From Pseudomonadota bacterium (GTDB taxonomy: Bacteria > Pseudomonadota > Alphaproteobacteria > Sphingomonadales > Sphingomonadaceae): 64,000 bases of DNA. The stretch lies in NCBI GenBank assembly GCA_023400405.1, contig JAEXFD010000064.1, forward strand, positions 68,102-132,101, read 5' to 3'. The position numbers and the translations under genes are program-made. This document shows positions 45,471 to 52,772 of the stretch, in pieces (the stretch's first letter is position 1; every line of letters starts with the position of its first letter). The notes beneath the pieces are model-generated. The model was given only the letters and a program-made list of their open reading frames with translations. It did no database searches and was not told where the DNA came from.

Positions 45471-47832
45471 CGACCGTCAGCCCCTCGAGCGAGTGGGCGG
45501 GCGGCGGGAAGAACAGGCTTGCCAGATAGCCGACCGTGATCGTCATGAAGATCGCAATGGCGAGATAGAGATAAGGATGCACTGCCTGCATCGCCCAGAT
45601 CGTCACCGTGACGATCACGGAAACGACGATGCCGATCGCCGCCCCCTGCCAGTTGCTCCGCGTCGAGAACATGCCGAGCGGGTAGGCCCCGGCGAAGCTG
45701 CCACCGAAGACGCCGCCCAGCTCGATGGTGAGGTCGAGCAGCGAATGGACGTTCATCCGCGAAAGTAGGATCGCCAGCGCGATGCCGATGAGTCCGACGA
45801 TCACGCAGACCAGCTCGGAAAAGCGGACGACCTGCTTCTGGGTGCGTGCCGGGCCGAAGCGCTCGTAGAAGTCGACCGAGACCAGCGTCGCTACGCTGTT
45901 GATGATCCCCGAAAGCACGCCCATGGCCGCAGCCAGCACGCCGGCGACCACGAGGCCGATCACACCATGTGGCAATTGCGTGCCGATGAAAGTGGGGAAG
46001 ACGGCATCGATCGGAAGCGTCGGATCGAGCTGCGCCGGGTGCGCCCGGTAAAAGGCGAACAGCGCCGTGCCCGTGCCGTAGAACATCACTGCGCTCGGCA
46101 GCAGCACCGCTGCAAAGGTGAGGATCGACCAGGTCGCTTCCTTGGGCGATGCCGTCGACAGCACCCGCTGCATGACGATCTGGTCGCGCGGGAAGCAGAG
46201 GATGCCCTCGAGCACCGCGAGAAGGAGGAAGGACCAGATCGTCGGCTGGTGAACGTCGAAGCTCAGGTTGATCGCCCGCGTCTTGTCGAATTCCATCGTC
46301 GTCTGGACGACGGTCGCGATGCCCAGGTCCCAGAAGATATAGCCGATCGCGAACAGCGCGCCGCCCACCAGGACGAACACCTGCACGACGTCGGTCCACA
46401 CCACCGCGCGCATCCCGCCAAGCGCGGTGTAGACGATCGTGAACAGGCCGACGGCGACGATGCAGGTCACGATGTCGATCCCGGTCATCGTGTTGATCGC
46501 GAGTGCGGGCAGATAGAGGATGATTCCCATCCGCGCCGTCAGTTGCAGGATGATCCACAAGCCGCTGGCGAGCAGCCGGATGCCGAGATGGAAGCGCGCC
46601 TCGAGATAGCTGTAGACCGAAACCAGGTTCAGCCGGCGGAAGAACGGCGCGAGGAAGATCGCGACGATGACCAGCGCGCCGACATAGGTGACCTTCGACA
46701 TCAGATATTGCCAATCGGTCTCGAACGATTTCGCCGGATAGGCGAGGTAGTTCACCGATCCGATCGTCCCCGCGAACATGCTGAGCCCGGCCGCCCAGAA
46801 GGGAATGCGGCGATTGCCGAGGAAGAACTCGCCCGCGCTGTCCTTGTTGGCCCGCGCATAGAAGTAGAACCCCATGGCGAGCATCGCCAGCATATAGGCC
46901 GCGATGATCGCGGCATCCGCCAGGGCGATGCCGGGACTGGAGGAAGCCATTCGCACGCGCCACAGGCGCAGTTGCCCCGCCATCGGCGCACCGATCACCA
47001 GCCCGTCCGCGGTCGCCGCCACGTCGGTAACCCGGTCGGTCGGCAGATCGGCGACCCGCGCCCAGGCATCCGTGATCGTGCTGTAGCTGTAGAGCGTCGA
47101 GCGCTGCTGGACCTTCACGACATAGAGCAGGTGCGCCTGGCCGATCGGCGCCGCGGAGCCGATGACGTCTCCGGGCGCTCGCACCGCCGCCTTCCATCCG
47201 GAAGCCGCCGACCAACGCCATTGCCGCCCGTCCGAGGTGATGACGAGCCGGGTCCGATTGTGGGCCGCGAGCACGACCGGCGCGCTCCGGCCGGGCCATG
47301 CCGCTGCCACCGTCCACTGTCCCGACGGTTCGAGCCGGAACAGGCGCGGCGACCCGTCGGCCGCCATGCCGGCGACAAGGACCGCCCCGTCCTCCCAAGC
47401 CACGTGGGCCGCACGGAGCGGCACGGGTAGCGGCGTCGTGTCCGCGACTGTCAGGCGAGCGTTCGCCAGTCCGACAAGCTGGAGCTTCTGCACCTCGGCC
47501 CGCGTGCGATCGATCGCAACCGCGCGCTGCCCATTGGAGATCATGCTTGCTTGGGCGGGCAGTGCCGGCGAGTTGGCCAAGTGCGACCAGCGCGAGCCAT
47601 CCTTCGACAGCACCCAGGCCTTGGCGGGCGACACGGCGACGGTTCGCCCGTCCAGTGTCGATACGGTCACGCCGGTTGCGCCGGGCAACGGCGGCAGCGG
47701 CACCGAATTTACCGCGCTGGCCCAGGCCGGCGCGACGATCGCCCAACACAGGAAGAGAATTGCCGCGACGAACCCCGCCGCCTTTGTCTTTCCGCTCACC
47801 CGTCCCCCGATCTTTTTCGTGTTTTGTCTCAT
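45433..47832 (-). CDS. Sodium:solute symporter with an N-terminal periplasmic propeller-like domain (copy 2)
   Basis: The protein is 799 residues from the ATG at 47832 (MRQNTKK). A signal segment lies at residues about 18-40 (AAGFVAAILFLCWAIVAPAWA). A roughly 260-residue beta-repeat domain (WRWSAASGWKAAVRAPGD, LYSYSTITDAWARVADLP) follows, then an SSS symporter core (AGEFFLGNRRIPFWAAGLSMFAG, TALGGMRAVVWTDVVQ). It is clearly homologous over its whole length to the 42238-44622 protein but has diverged well. Its 3' end overlaps the LysR gene's 3' end. The pair may carry two related products, or one may be regulated separately. Confidence 0.85.
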   Translation of the reverse strand: MRQNTKKIGGRVSGKTKAAGFVAAILFLCWAIVAPAWASAVNSVPLPPLPGATGVTVSTLDGRTVAVSPAKAWVLSKDGSRWSHLANSPALPAQASMISNGQRAVAIDRTRAEVQKLQLVGLANARLTVADTTPLPVPLRAAHVAWEDGAVLVAGMAADGSPRLFRLEPSGQWTVAAAWPGRSAPVVLAAHNRTRLVITSDGRQWRWSAASGWKAAVRAPGDVIGSAAPIGQAHLLYVVKVQQRSTLYSYSTITDAWARVADLPTDRVTDVAATADGLVIGAPMAGQLRLWRVRMASSSPGIALADAAIIAAYMLAMLAMGFYFYARANKDSAGEFFLGNRRIPFWAAGLSMFAGTIGSVNYLAYPAKSFETDWQYLMSKVTYVGALVIVAIFLAPFFRRLNLVSVYSYLEARFHLGIRLLASGLWIILQLTARMGIILYLPALAINTMTGIDIVTCIVAVGLFTIVYTALGGMRAVVWTDVVQVFVLVGGALFAIGYIFWDLGIATVVQTTMEFDKTRAINLSFDVHQPTIWSFLLLAVLEGILCFPRDQIVMQRVLSTASPKEATWSILTFAAVLLPSAVMFYGTGTALFAFYRAHPAQLDPTLPIDAVFPTFIGTQLPHGVIGLVVAGVLAAAMGVLSGIINSVATLVSVDFYERFGPARTQKQVVRFSELVCVIVGLIGIALAILLSRMNVHSLLDLTIELGGVFGGSFAGAYPLGMFSTRSNWQGAAIGIVVSVIVTVTIWAMQAVHPYLYLAIAIFMTITVGYLASLFFPPPAHSLEGLTVVSRFRRGGRSPA

Positions 47833-47882
47833 CAAACGCCGCCGGGGAAAAGCGGCGCGGCCGGTTTTCAGAGCGCGCGGAA

Positions 47883-47904
47883 TGTTGGGTTTGCTCGTCC
47901 AACA
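47883..47904. promoter_or_regulatory. Inverted repeat TGTTGG-N10-CCAACA upstream of symporter copy 2
   Basis: A perfect 6-bp inverted repeat with a ten-base spacer lies 51 bases before the start of the second symporter gene. The half-site is close to TGTTGT in the 41354-41374 repeat, though the arms are turned the other way. A regulator site is possible; support is limited to symmetry and position. Confidence 0.4.
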
Positions 47905-48222
47905 GTTTAATGCCGGAGGGCGTGGCTCCCTACCCGTTCTTCGGCTTGCCAAAATGGCCTGTCACAGGTGGGACCAACATGCCCCCCGCGGGGGCGAACG
48001 TGCTGGATGCCCGCGTGCCGCTCTTATTGTCTTATCTCGCGGCTAGCCGCCGCGCCGTGCGGACCGCGCGCGCCTCCAGCGTGGGGGCCATCGTCTCGCA
48101 CCGCTTGTTATGGTTGCGATCCGCGCATAACCGATCTGGTCAACGGCAGCCTTTCGCTGCTTGCTGTCGCCCAGGGCGGGGACACGGGCGCTAATGATCG
48201 AACAACATTATGGTCGCTGACG
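47905..48222. other. Non-coding stretch before decayed insertion sequences
   Basis: About 320 bases with open frames on both strands but no protein I recognise. The composition is less biased than in neighbouring genes. It may be further decayed mobile DNA, as it borders identifiable IS remnants. Confidence 0.45.
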
Positions 48223-48484
48223 TGCGCCCCTGAATGTTACCACTCAGGGGTAGAGTCCGGCTCCTTCATGATGTCGGTCGATGGGATGGCAACTTGACCG
48301 GGGTATGCCCCCGGACAAGTTGGCCGGCGATCTCGGGGTCTTCCCGCCCAGTGTCGCCATGCCGGCCTCCTGCTCCTTCAAAATCGCAATGATCTACTCT
48401 TCGCTGAACCTGCCGCGCTTCATATCCGTCCGGCTCCTTTGGGTCGGACTCTACCTTTTCGCGGCCGCATTTCAGGGGCCCTCA
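48223..48484. mobile_element. 262-bp internally deleted insertion-sequence derivative with both ends kept
   Basis: Both ends carry the same two blocks in inverted orientation: CCCCTGAA (48227-48234) with TTCAGGGG (48471-48478), and GGTAGAGTCCG (48249-48259) with CGGACTCTACC (48445-48455). The spacing between blocks is nearly the same on each side. Inside, on the minus strand, lies the start of an IS3-family OrfA. This looks like a MITE-like remnant that lost nearly all coding sequence. Its right edge abuts a fragment of an IS5-type transposase, into which it seems to have inserted. Confidence 0.65.
48361..48423 (-). pseudogene. IS3-family transposase OrfA, N-terminal remnant with in-frame stop
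   Basis: From the ATG at 48423 the reverse strand reads MKRGRFSEE, a TAG stop, then IIAILKEQEAG. Intact IS3-family OrfA proteins have FSEEQII at this place, so CAG has become TAG. After about 21 codons the similarity to the family ends. This is a fragment that cannot make transposase. Confidence 0.75.
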
Positions 48485-48590
48485 TCACGATGTTGCCCGG
48501 TGTCAGCGCGGAGACGACCGGTCTGCCGTTATCGTCGACCAAACAATGGATCTTGCAGGTCCTGCCGCTACGCGAGCGGCCTATCGCTTC
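48485..48590 (-). pseudogene. IS5-family DDE transposase internal fragment
   Basis: The reverse strand reads EAIGRSRSGRTCKIHCLVDD followed by NGRPVVSALTPGNI, a well-known internal block of IS5-type transposases. It has no start, is cut on one side by the IS3-derived element, and is followed on the other by unrelated sequence next to the HerA-type gene. It is a relic of an older insertion. Confidence 0.7.
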
Positions 48591-48631
48591 TCAAGATAGC
48601 CCGACGCTTTCGCCCCCCGATGCCGCTCGCC

Positions 48632-50092
48632 CTACCCAACCTCCGCCGGCTGAGTCGTCCAGCCGAGCCGGGGGATGGTGATCGAGCGCTTGCCCGACAG
48701 ATCGGTCCGCGTGACGAACAGCTCGCGGCTCTCGATATACTGGAGCAGCCGCCGCACCCGGCCGAGCGAGCTGGTGCCGTAGGTCGCGGCAATCTCCGCA
48801 TCGCTCGGGCAGGGCGCGCCTTCGCGGGCGGCGCGGGCGACGAGCAGGAACGGGCCGAGCATGTCGTCGGGCAGCGCGCGCGCCGCTTCGAGGGCCTGGG
48901 CCCAATCGGCATCGGGATCGCCATGGATGCCGGCGCGCGCCGCCGACAGCCGGCGGACGAAGCCCGACAGGTCGAGCGGCGGTCGCGCGAGGCCGACCAT
49001 CCGGCAGCGCACCAGGAAATCCTGGTAGAGCACCGCGGGCGAGCGGAACGCGCTCTCCTGATCCTCGACGATGTCGCGCAGCACCTCGGCGATCTTCTCC
49101 GCCGCCTCTTCGGGATCGACCTCGGGCGCCGCCTCCTCGCGCGCCGGCACCGATCGCGCCAGCGCCTCGAGCAGCCGGTCCGAGGCGAGCTGCGGCGCCT
49201 GGGCGGGCGCGGGCGGCGCCGGCGGCGTCCATTCGGGCTCGGCCGGCGCGAGCAGCAGGTCCTTGAGCTCGGCGGTGGGCGCGGCCGGCAGCGGCGTCAG
49301 CTTGGGGCTGCCGCTGCGCGCACTGGTCTCCACTGCGCCGATCTGCACCGAGACCGGCCGGCGCGACACCGCCGGGCCCAGCGCCAGGAAATGCCCGCGC
49401 GCTAGGTCGCGGATCGCTTCGGCCTGGCGCCGCTCCATGCCGAGCAGATCGGCCGCGCGTGCCATGTCGATGTCGAGAAAGGTGCGCCCCATCAGGAAGT
49501 TCGAGGCTTCGGCGGCGACGTTCTTGGCAAGCTTGGCGAGCCGCTGGGTGGCGATCACCCCGGCCAGCCCGCGCTTGCGCCCGCGGCACATCAAATTGGT
49601 CATCGCGCTCAGCGAGGCGCGGCGCACGTCCTCGGCCACTTCGCCGCCGCCCGCGGGCGCGAAGAGCTGCGCCTCGTCGACTACCACCAGCGCCGGATAC
49701 CAATGGTCGCGCGGTGCATCGAACAGCGCATTCAGGAAGGCGGCGGCACATTTCATCTGCCCCTCCGCCTCCAGCCCCTCCAGGCTCAGCACCACCGAGG
49801 CGCGATGCTCGCGAATCCGCGTCGCGAAGCGCGCGATCTCGCGCTCCGAATAATCCGCCGCCTCGATCGAGACGTGGCCGTATTTGTCCGAAAGCGTGAC
49901 GAAATCGCCCTCGGGGTCGATCACCACCTGCTGGACATGGCCGGCGCTCTTTTCGAGCAGGCGGCGCAAGAGGTGCGACTTGCCCGAGCCCGAATTGCCC
50001 TGGACGAGCAGCCGCGTCGCCAGCAGCTCCTCAAGGTCCATCGCGACGGCCTCGCCCCTGCCGTCCACACCCATGTCCACACGCACCGTCAT
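48632..50092 (-). CDS. HerA/DUF87-type P-loop ATPase
   Basis: The protein is 486 residues from the ATG at 50092 (MTVRVDMGVDGRGEAVAMDL). Walker A is VQGNSGSGKSHLLRR near residue 32, and Walker B is ALVVVDEAQLF near residue 130. A sensor-like region CRGRKRGLAGVIATQR and the later FLDIDMARAADLLGM block match the HerA/VirD4-like DUF87 ATPases. HerA-type proteins pump or process DNA, often with NurA; no nurA is visible here. The C-terminal 150 residues form a helical extension with a winged-helix look. A role in DNA processing or a defence-linked helicase is possible, but the family is widespread in sphingomonads as a single gene. Confidence 0.85.
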   Translation of the reverse strand: MTVRVDMGVDGRGEAVAMDLEELLATRLLVQGNSGSGKSHLLRRLLEKSAGHVQQVVIDPEGDFVTLSDKYGHVSIEAADYSEREIARFATRIREHRASVVLSLEGLEAEGQMKCAAAFLNALFDAPRDHWYPALVVVDEAQLFAPAGGGEVAEDVRRASLSAMTNLMCRGRKRGLAGVIATQRLAKLAKNVAAEASNFLMGRTFLDIDMARAADLLGMERRQAEAIRDLARGHFLALGPAVSRRPVSVQIGAVETSARSGSPKLTPLPAAPTAELKDLLLAPAEPEWTPPAPPAPAQAPQLASDRLLEALARSVPAREEAAPEVDPEEAAEKIAEVLRDIVEDQESAFRSPAVLYQDFLVRCRMVGLARPPLDLSGFVRRLSAARAGIHGDPDADWAQALEAARALPDDMLGPFLLVARAAREGAPCPSDAEIAATYGTSSLGRVRRLLQYIESRELFVTRTDLSGKRSITIPRLGWTTQPAEVG

Positions 50093-50297
50093 CGCGCCGA
50101 GCCTTGCCGCATCCGCTCGCTCCCGGGCAAGCGCGATGCGGCGAAAAGCTGTGGGCGGTACGGCGGCGGAACCGCGCCGCGGGCGGCTCGTGTCGTTCGA
50201 ACGGCACCGCATCGCTAACGGGAAGAGGGAGCTCGGCGGGATGGACCGCAGCTCGGGTCCCACTTGCGGACATTCCCGACGCCGGTAACTTCATACG

Positions 50298-50672
50298 ATG
50301 CGGACCATAACAGCCCTTTTGCTTTACCTTGCCATTGGGACAGGCGCAGCGGCCGGTAGCCCAAGAGCCGGGGCCAGTCTTTGGCCTTGCCATTGGGTGC
50401 ATGGCCGCATGGCTTATGGGACCGGGACTCCCGCAACGCGGATATGGCCAAGCGGCACCCGCCGAATACTGGGCGTCGTCAGTCGCGAGCATCCCATGCC
50501 GGATGACGCATTTTCGCCGGACATCCCTCGCAATGCGGCAAAGCTGCTGACTCCGAAAAATGATCGGCTGTGGGGAGATTTCTATGTGTGCCCGGTGACC
50601 GGCGAACGTGCCGGCTGGATGCGTCTCGTGGTGGTGAGGAAGGCCTCACACCTCTTCGTCACTCCACGGTGA
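50298..50672 (+). CDS. Small exported protein, conserved-looking hypothetical
   Basis: The protein has 124 residues with a signal peptide (MRTITALLLYLAIGTGAAAG). The mature part, with VHGRMAYGTGTPATRIWPSG then TRRILGVVSREHP and DFYVCPVTGERAGWMR, looks like a real folded protein and resembles a small family of exported sphingomonad proteins I recall only as hypothetical. No catalytic residues are evident. No strong ribosome site is visible before the ATG. It stands alone between two leftward genes. Confidence 0.65.
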   Translation: MRTITALLLYLAIGTGAAAGSPRAGASLWPCHWVHGRMAYGTGTPATRIWPSGTRRILGVVSREHPMPDDAFSPDIPRNAAKLLTPKNDRLWGDFYVCPVTGERAGWMRLVVVRKASHLFVTPR

Positions 50673-50741
50673 CCAACGCCTGCCGGCCGCGCAAATTCTG
50701 CCGTTCAGGAATAGGCTGAAGCACTCAATTCGGTGTCCGCG

Positions 50742-52115
50742 TCAGCGCCTCAACCCCCGCAGCACATTTCCCTCGGTCGAGAGATAGCCCCGCCGATAAT
50801 CGAAGCGCTTGCAGCCGGAAAAGGCGAGCCAGTAATATTTCATCTGTTCGGACCACCAATAGCCCGGGCAATGATCGGCCTGCACCTTGGTCGTCACGTC
50901 GGCCATCACCGCATAGCCGTGCGGCGCCTTGTTCCATCGCTGCATCGCGCGGAAATGCCGGGCGATGATCGCGCGCCATTCCGTCCGCCCGTCGATCAGC
51001 CAATGGTTGAACGCGGCGTCGGCAAGCTCGGGGCGCAGCGCATTGGTGCTCGCGGTCGGCACTCCTTTTTCCGGATCATAGCCTTCGGGCAGGATGCCGT
51101 AGCGGTCCTGCACGCCGCTCCAGGCGCGGGTATAGGCCGCCCCAACCGCGCGCGCGCCGCCCTGGGCGAGCAGCCCGCCATAGAAGGAGGACAGCTCGTC
51201 CTGCTCCCAGCTCAGCCGCGCGCCGGTTTCGAAATCGACATCGACGAACCAGGTCGCCTCGCCCAGCCTTGCCTGCTGGGATTTGAGGATCGCCGCGGTG
51301 CAGGCGCGATACATCGCCAGGCAGTCGCGATCGCCGAGCAGGTCCCAGCCGTCCCACAGATATTCGTAATAGCTGTCCGAAGGCGGGCCGATCGTCGCGC
51401 GGCGGCTCTTCCATTCGCCGGTCATGCAATCGACTGCGTCGGGGATCAGCCCGATCTTCGATCGCCGATCGAACAGCGCGGTCAGCGCGCGCTTGGCCGC
51501 GGCGACATAGCGCTCGTCGCCGGTCGCGCGGCTCAGCACCCCGAACTCGGCGATGCAGCTGCCCACTTCCGCGGGATTGGTGACGGTGCCGCGCAGCGCG
51601 CCGGTGCTGAGGTTCACATAGCGGTGCGGCAGGCCGATCGGTGAGGCCTCGAAGCTCGGCATCAGCCGGTCGGCCAGGTCGCGGGCCTTGGCGAGCAGCA
51701 CCGGATCGCCGCAGGCCAGCCAGGCCGAGAGCAGCCCGCCGACCAGCCGGATGATCGTCTCGAACACCGAGACTTCGCCGTCCAGGTCGAAGTCGAGATG
51801 CGCCTTGATCCAGTCGACCCCGTCGCGGAACTCGGCATCCAGCTCCATCAGCCACAGCGTGTCGATCGCCTCGACCAGGCTGAGCCCGACATGGCGACCC
51901 TTTACGGAAAAGCTCTCGGCGCCGCCCGAGATCGGCATGATCTGGTCCTTGCCCCAGGCGCGCGCGCGATACTCGCCCCACGCCCAGCGCATCGCCTCGC
52001 GCACTTCGTGCGCCAGCCCGCGCCAATCCTCCTCCGCCGCCCCGGCGGAATGCGGAAGCAGCGTGGCGGCACTGCCGGCGATCAGGCCGCGTCGGCCGAT
52101 GCGGAACGAGCTCAT
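50742..52115 (-). CDS. GH47 class I alpha-mannosidase (bacterial), Tat-type signal
   Basis: The protein is 457 residues from the ATG at 52115; longer frames upstream are arginine/proline-rich noise. The N-terminus FRIGRRGLIAGSAATLLP is a twin-arginine signal. The (alpha/alpha)7 barrel of GH47 is recognisable by LSLVEAIDTLWLMELDAEF near residue 75, VSVFETIIRLVGGLLSAWL near residue 110, and the C-terminal STEGN, whose threonine matches the calcium-binding Thr of the family (TEAHP in eukaryotes). GH47 enzymes are inverting alpha-1,2-mannosidases best known from N-glycan trimming. Bacterial members are few and act on mannosylated glycans. Confidence 0.9.
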   Translation of the reverse strand: MSSFRIGRRGLIAGSAATLLPHSAGAAEEDWRGLAHEVREAMRWAWGEYRARAWGKDQIMPISGGAESFSVKGRHVGLSLVEAIDTLWLMELDAEFRDGVDWIKAHLDFDLDGEVSVFETIIRLVGGLLSAWLACGDPVLLAKARDLADRLMPSFEASPIGLPHRYVNLSTGALRGTVTNPAEVGSCIAEFGVLSRATGDERYVAAAKRALTALFDRRSKIGLIPDAVDCMTGEWKSRRATIGPPSDSYYEYLWDGWDLLGDRDCLAMYRACTAAILKSQQARLGEATWFVDVDFETGARLSWEQDELSSFYGGLLAQGGARAVGAAYTRAWSGVQDRYGILPEGYDPEKGVPTASTNALRPELADAAFNHWLIDGRTEWRAIIARHFRAMQRWNKAPHGYAVMADVTTKVQADHCPGYWWSEQMKYYWLAFSGCKRFDYRRGYLSTEGNVLRGLRR

Positions 52116-52207
52116 GGGGCGGAGGCTAGGCGAGGGCCGGGGCGTGCGCAAACCCCGGCTTGCCGCCGGCCCGCGTCGGGCGGATAGTGGCGCTGAGGGA
52201 GAACGAT

Positions 52208-52726
52208 ATGCGCGGATCGATAGCGTTGCTGGCGGCGCTGACCATCGCCGCCCCGGCTCAAGCACAACGTTTCGCGATCCTGCCAGGCAGCGAGGCGACG
52301 CTGGCATCGGTCGATGGCGATTTCGCGCCCGTCGCCTCGGCGGCCGCCGAGCCAGACGCATTCGAGACCTGGGCGGCAAACGCCTTCGCCCGCGGCGCCA
52401 TGCCCGACGCGACCGGGCCGAACGCCGCCGCGGTCCCCAAGGGGCCGCCTGCGCCGACGCCGCCTGCCAACCGGCTCATGTTCCGGCTGCTCGTGCTGCC
52501 GGGCGAAAAGCCCAGCACGCTGCTGATCGTGCGCAACGGCTTCGATCGCGCCCTCGTCTATCGCGCCGAAATGCGGGTGAAGGGCAAGCAATCGCCGACC
52601 GATGTCTGCCTCGTGATGCCCGGCAAGACCGGGATCGAGCACTGGCCCTATGCGATCGACCAGCTGGTGCTCGACGATCTGAAGCTCGTGCCCTGGAAGC
52701 CCGGCGATCCGGTTCGCTGTGCCTGA
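52208..52726 (+). CDS. Exported protein of unknown function
   Basis: The protein is 172 residues from the ATG at 52208, with GAGGGAGAA upstream. The signal peptide ends near residue 19 (ALLAALTIAAPAQA). A low-complexity Ala/Pro linker (about 45-85) precedes a small beta-rich domain (MFRLLVLPGEKPSTLLIVRNG, YRAEMRVKGK). No known motif is seen. It lies directly upstream of recQ, whose start may overlap or follow its stop. Confidence 0.75.
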   Translation: MRGSIALLAALTIAAPAQAQRFAILPGSEATLASVDGDFAPVASAAAEPDAFETWAANAFARGAMPDATGPNAAAVPKGPPAPTPPANRLMFRLLVLPGEKPSTLLIVRNGFDRALVYRAEMRVKGKQSPTDVCLVMPGKTGIEHWPYAIDQLVLDDLKLVPWKPGDPVRCA

Positions 52727-52772
52727 AGGCCTTTCCTTGGCATTGCCGGACATCGCGCCTAGGTCCGCGCAG

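Noticed and set aside
47968..48297. A 109-codon frame with several cysteines upstream of the IS remnants.
   Set aside because: No known motif, high Pro/Arg/Cys content, no ribosome site, and it runs into the IS-derived repeat.
48632..50092. HerA-type ATPase considered as part of a defence system.
   Set aside because: No nuclease, SIR2, NurA or other partner gene is adjacent, and its neighbours are IS relics and housekeeping genes.
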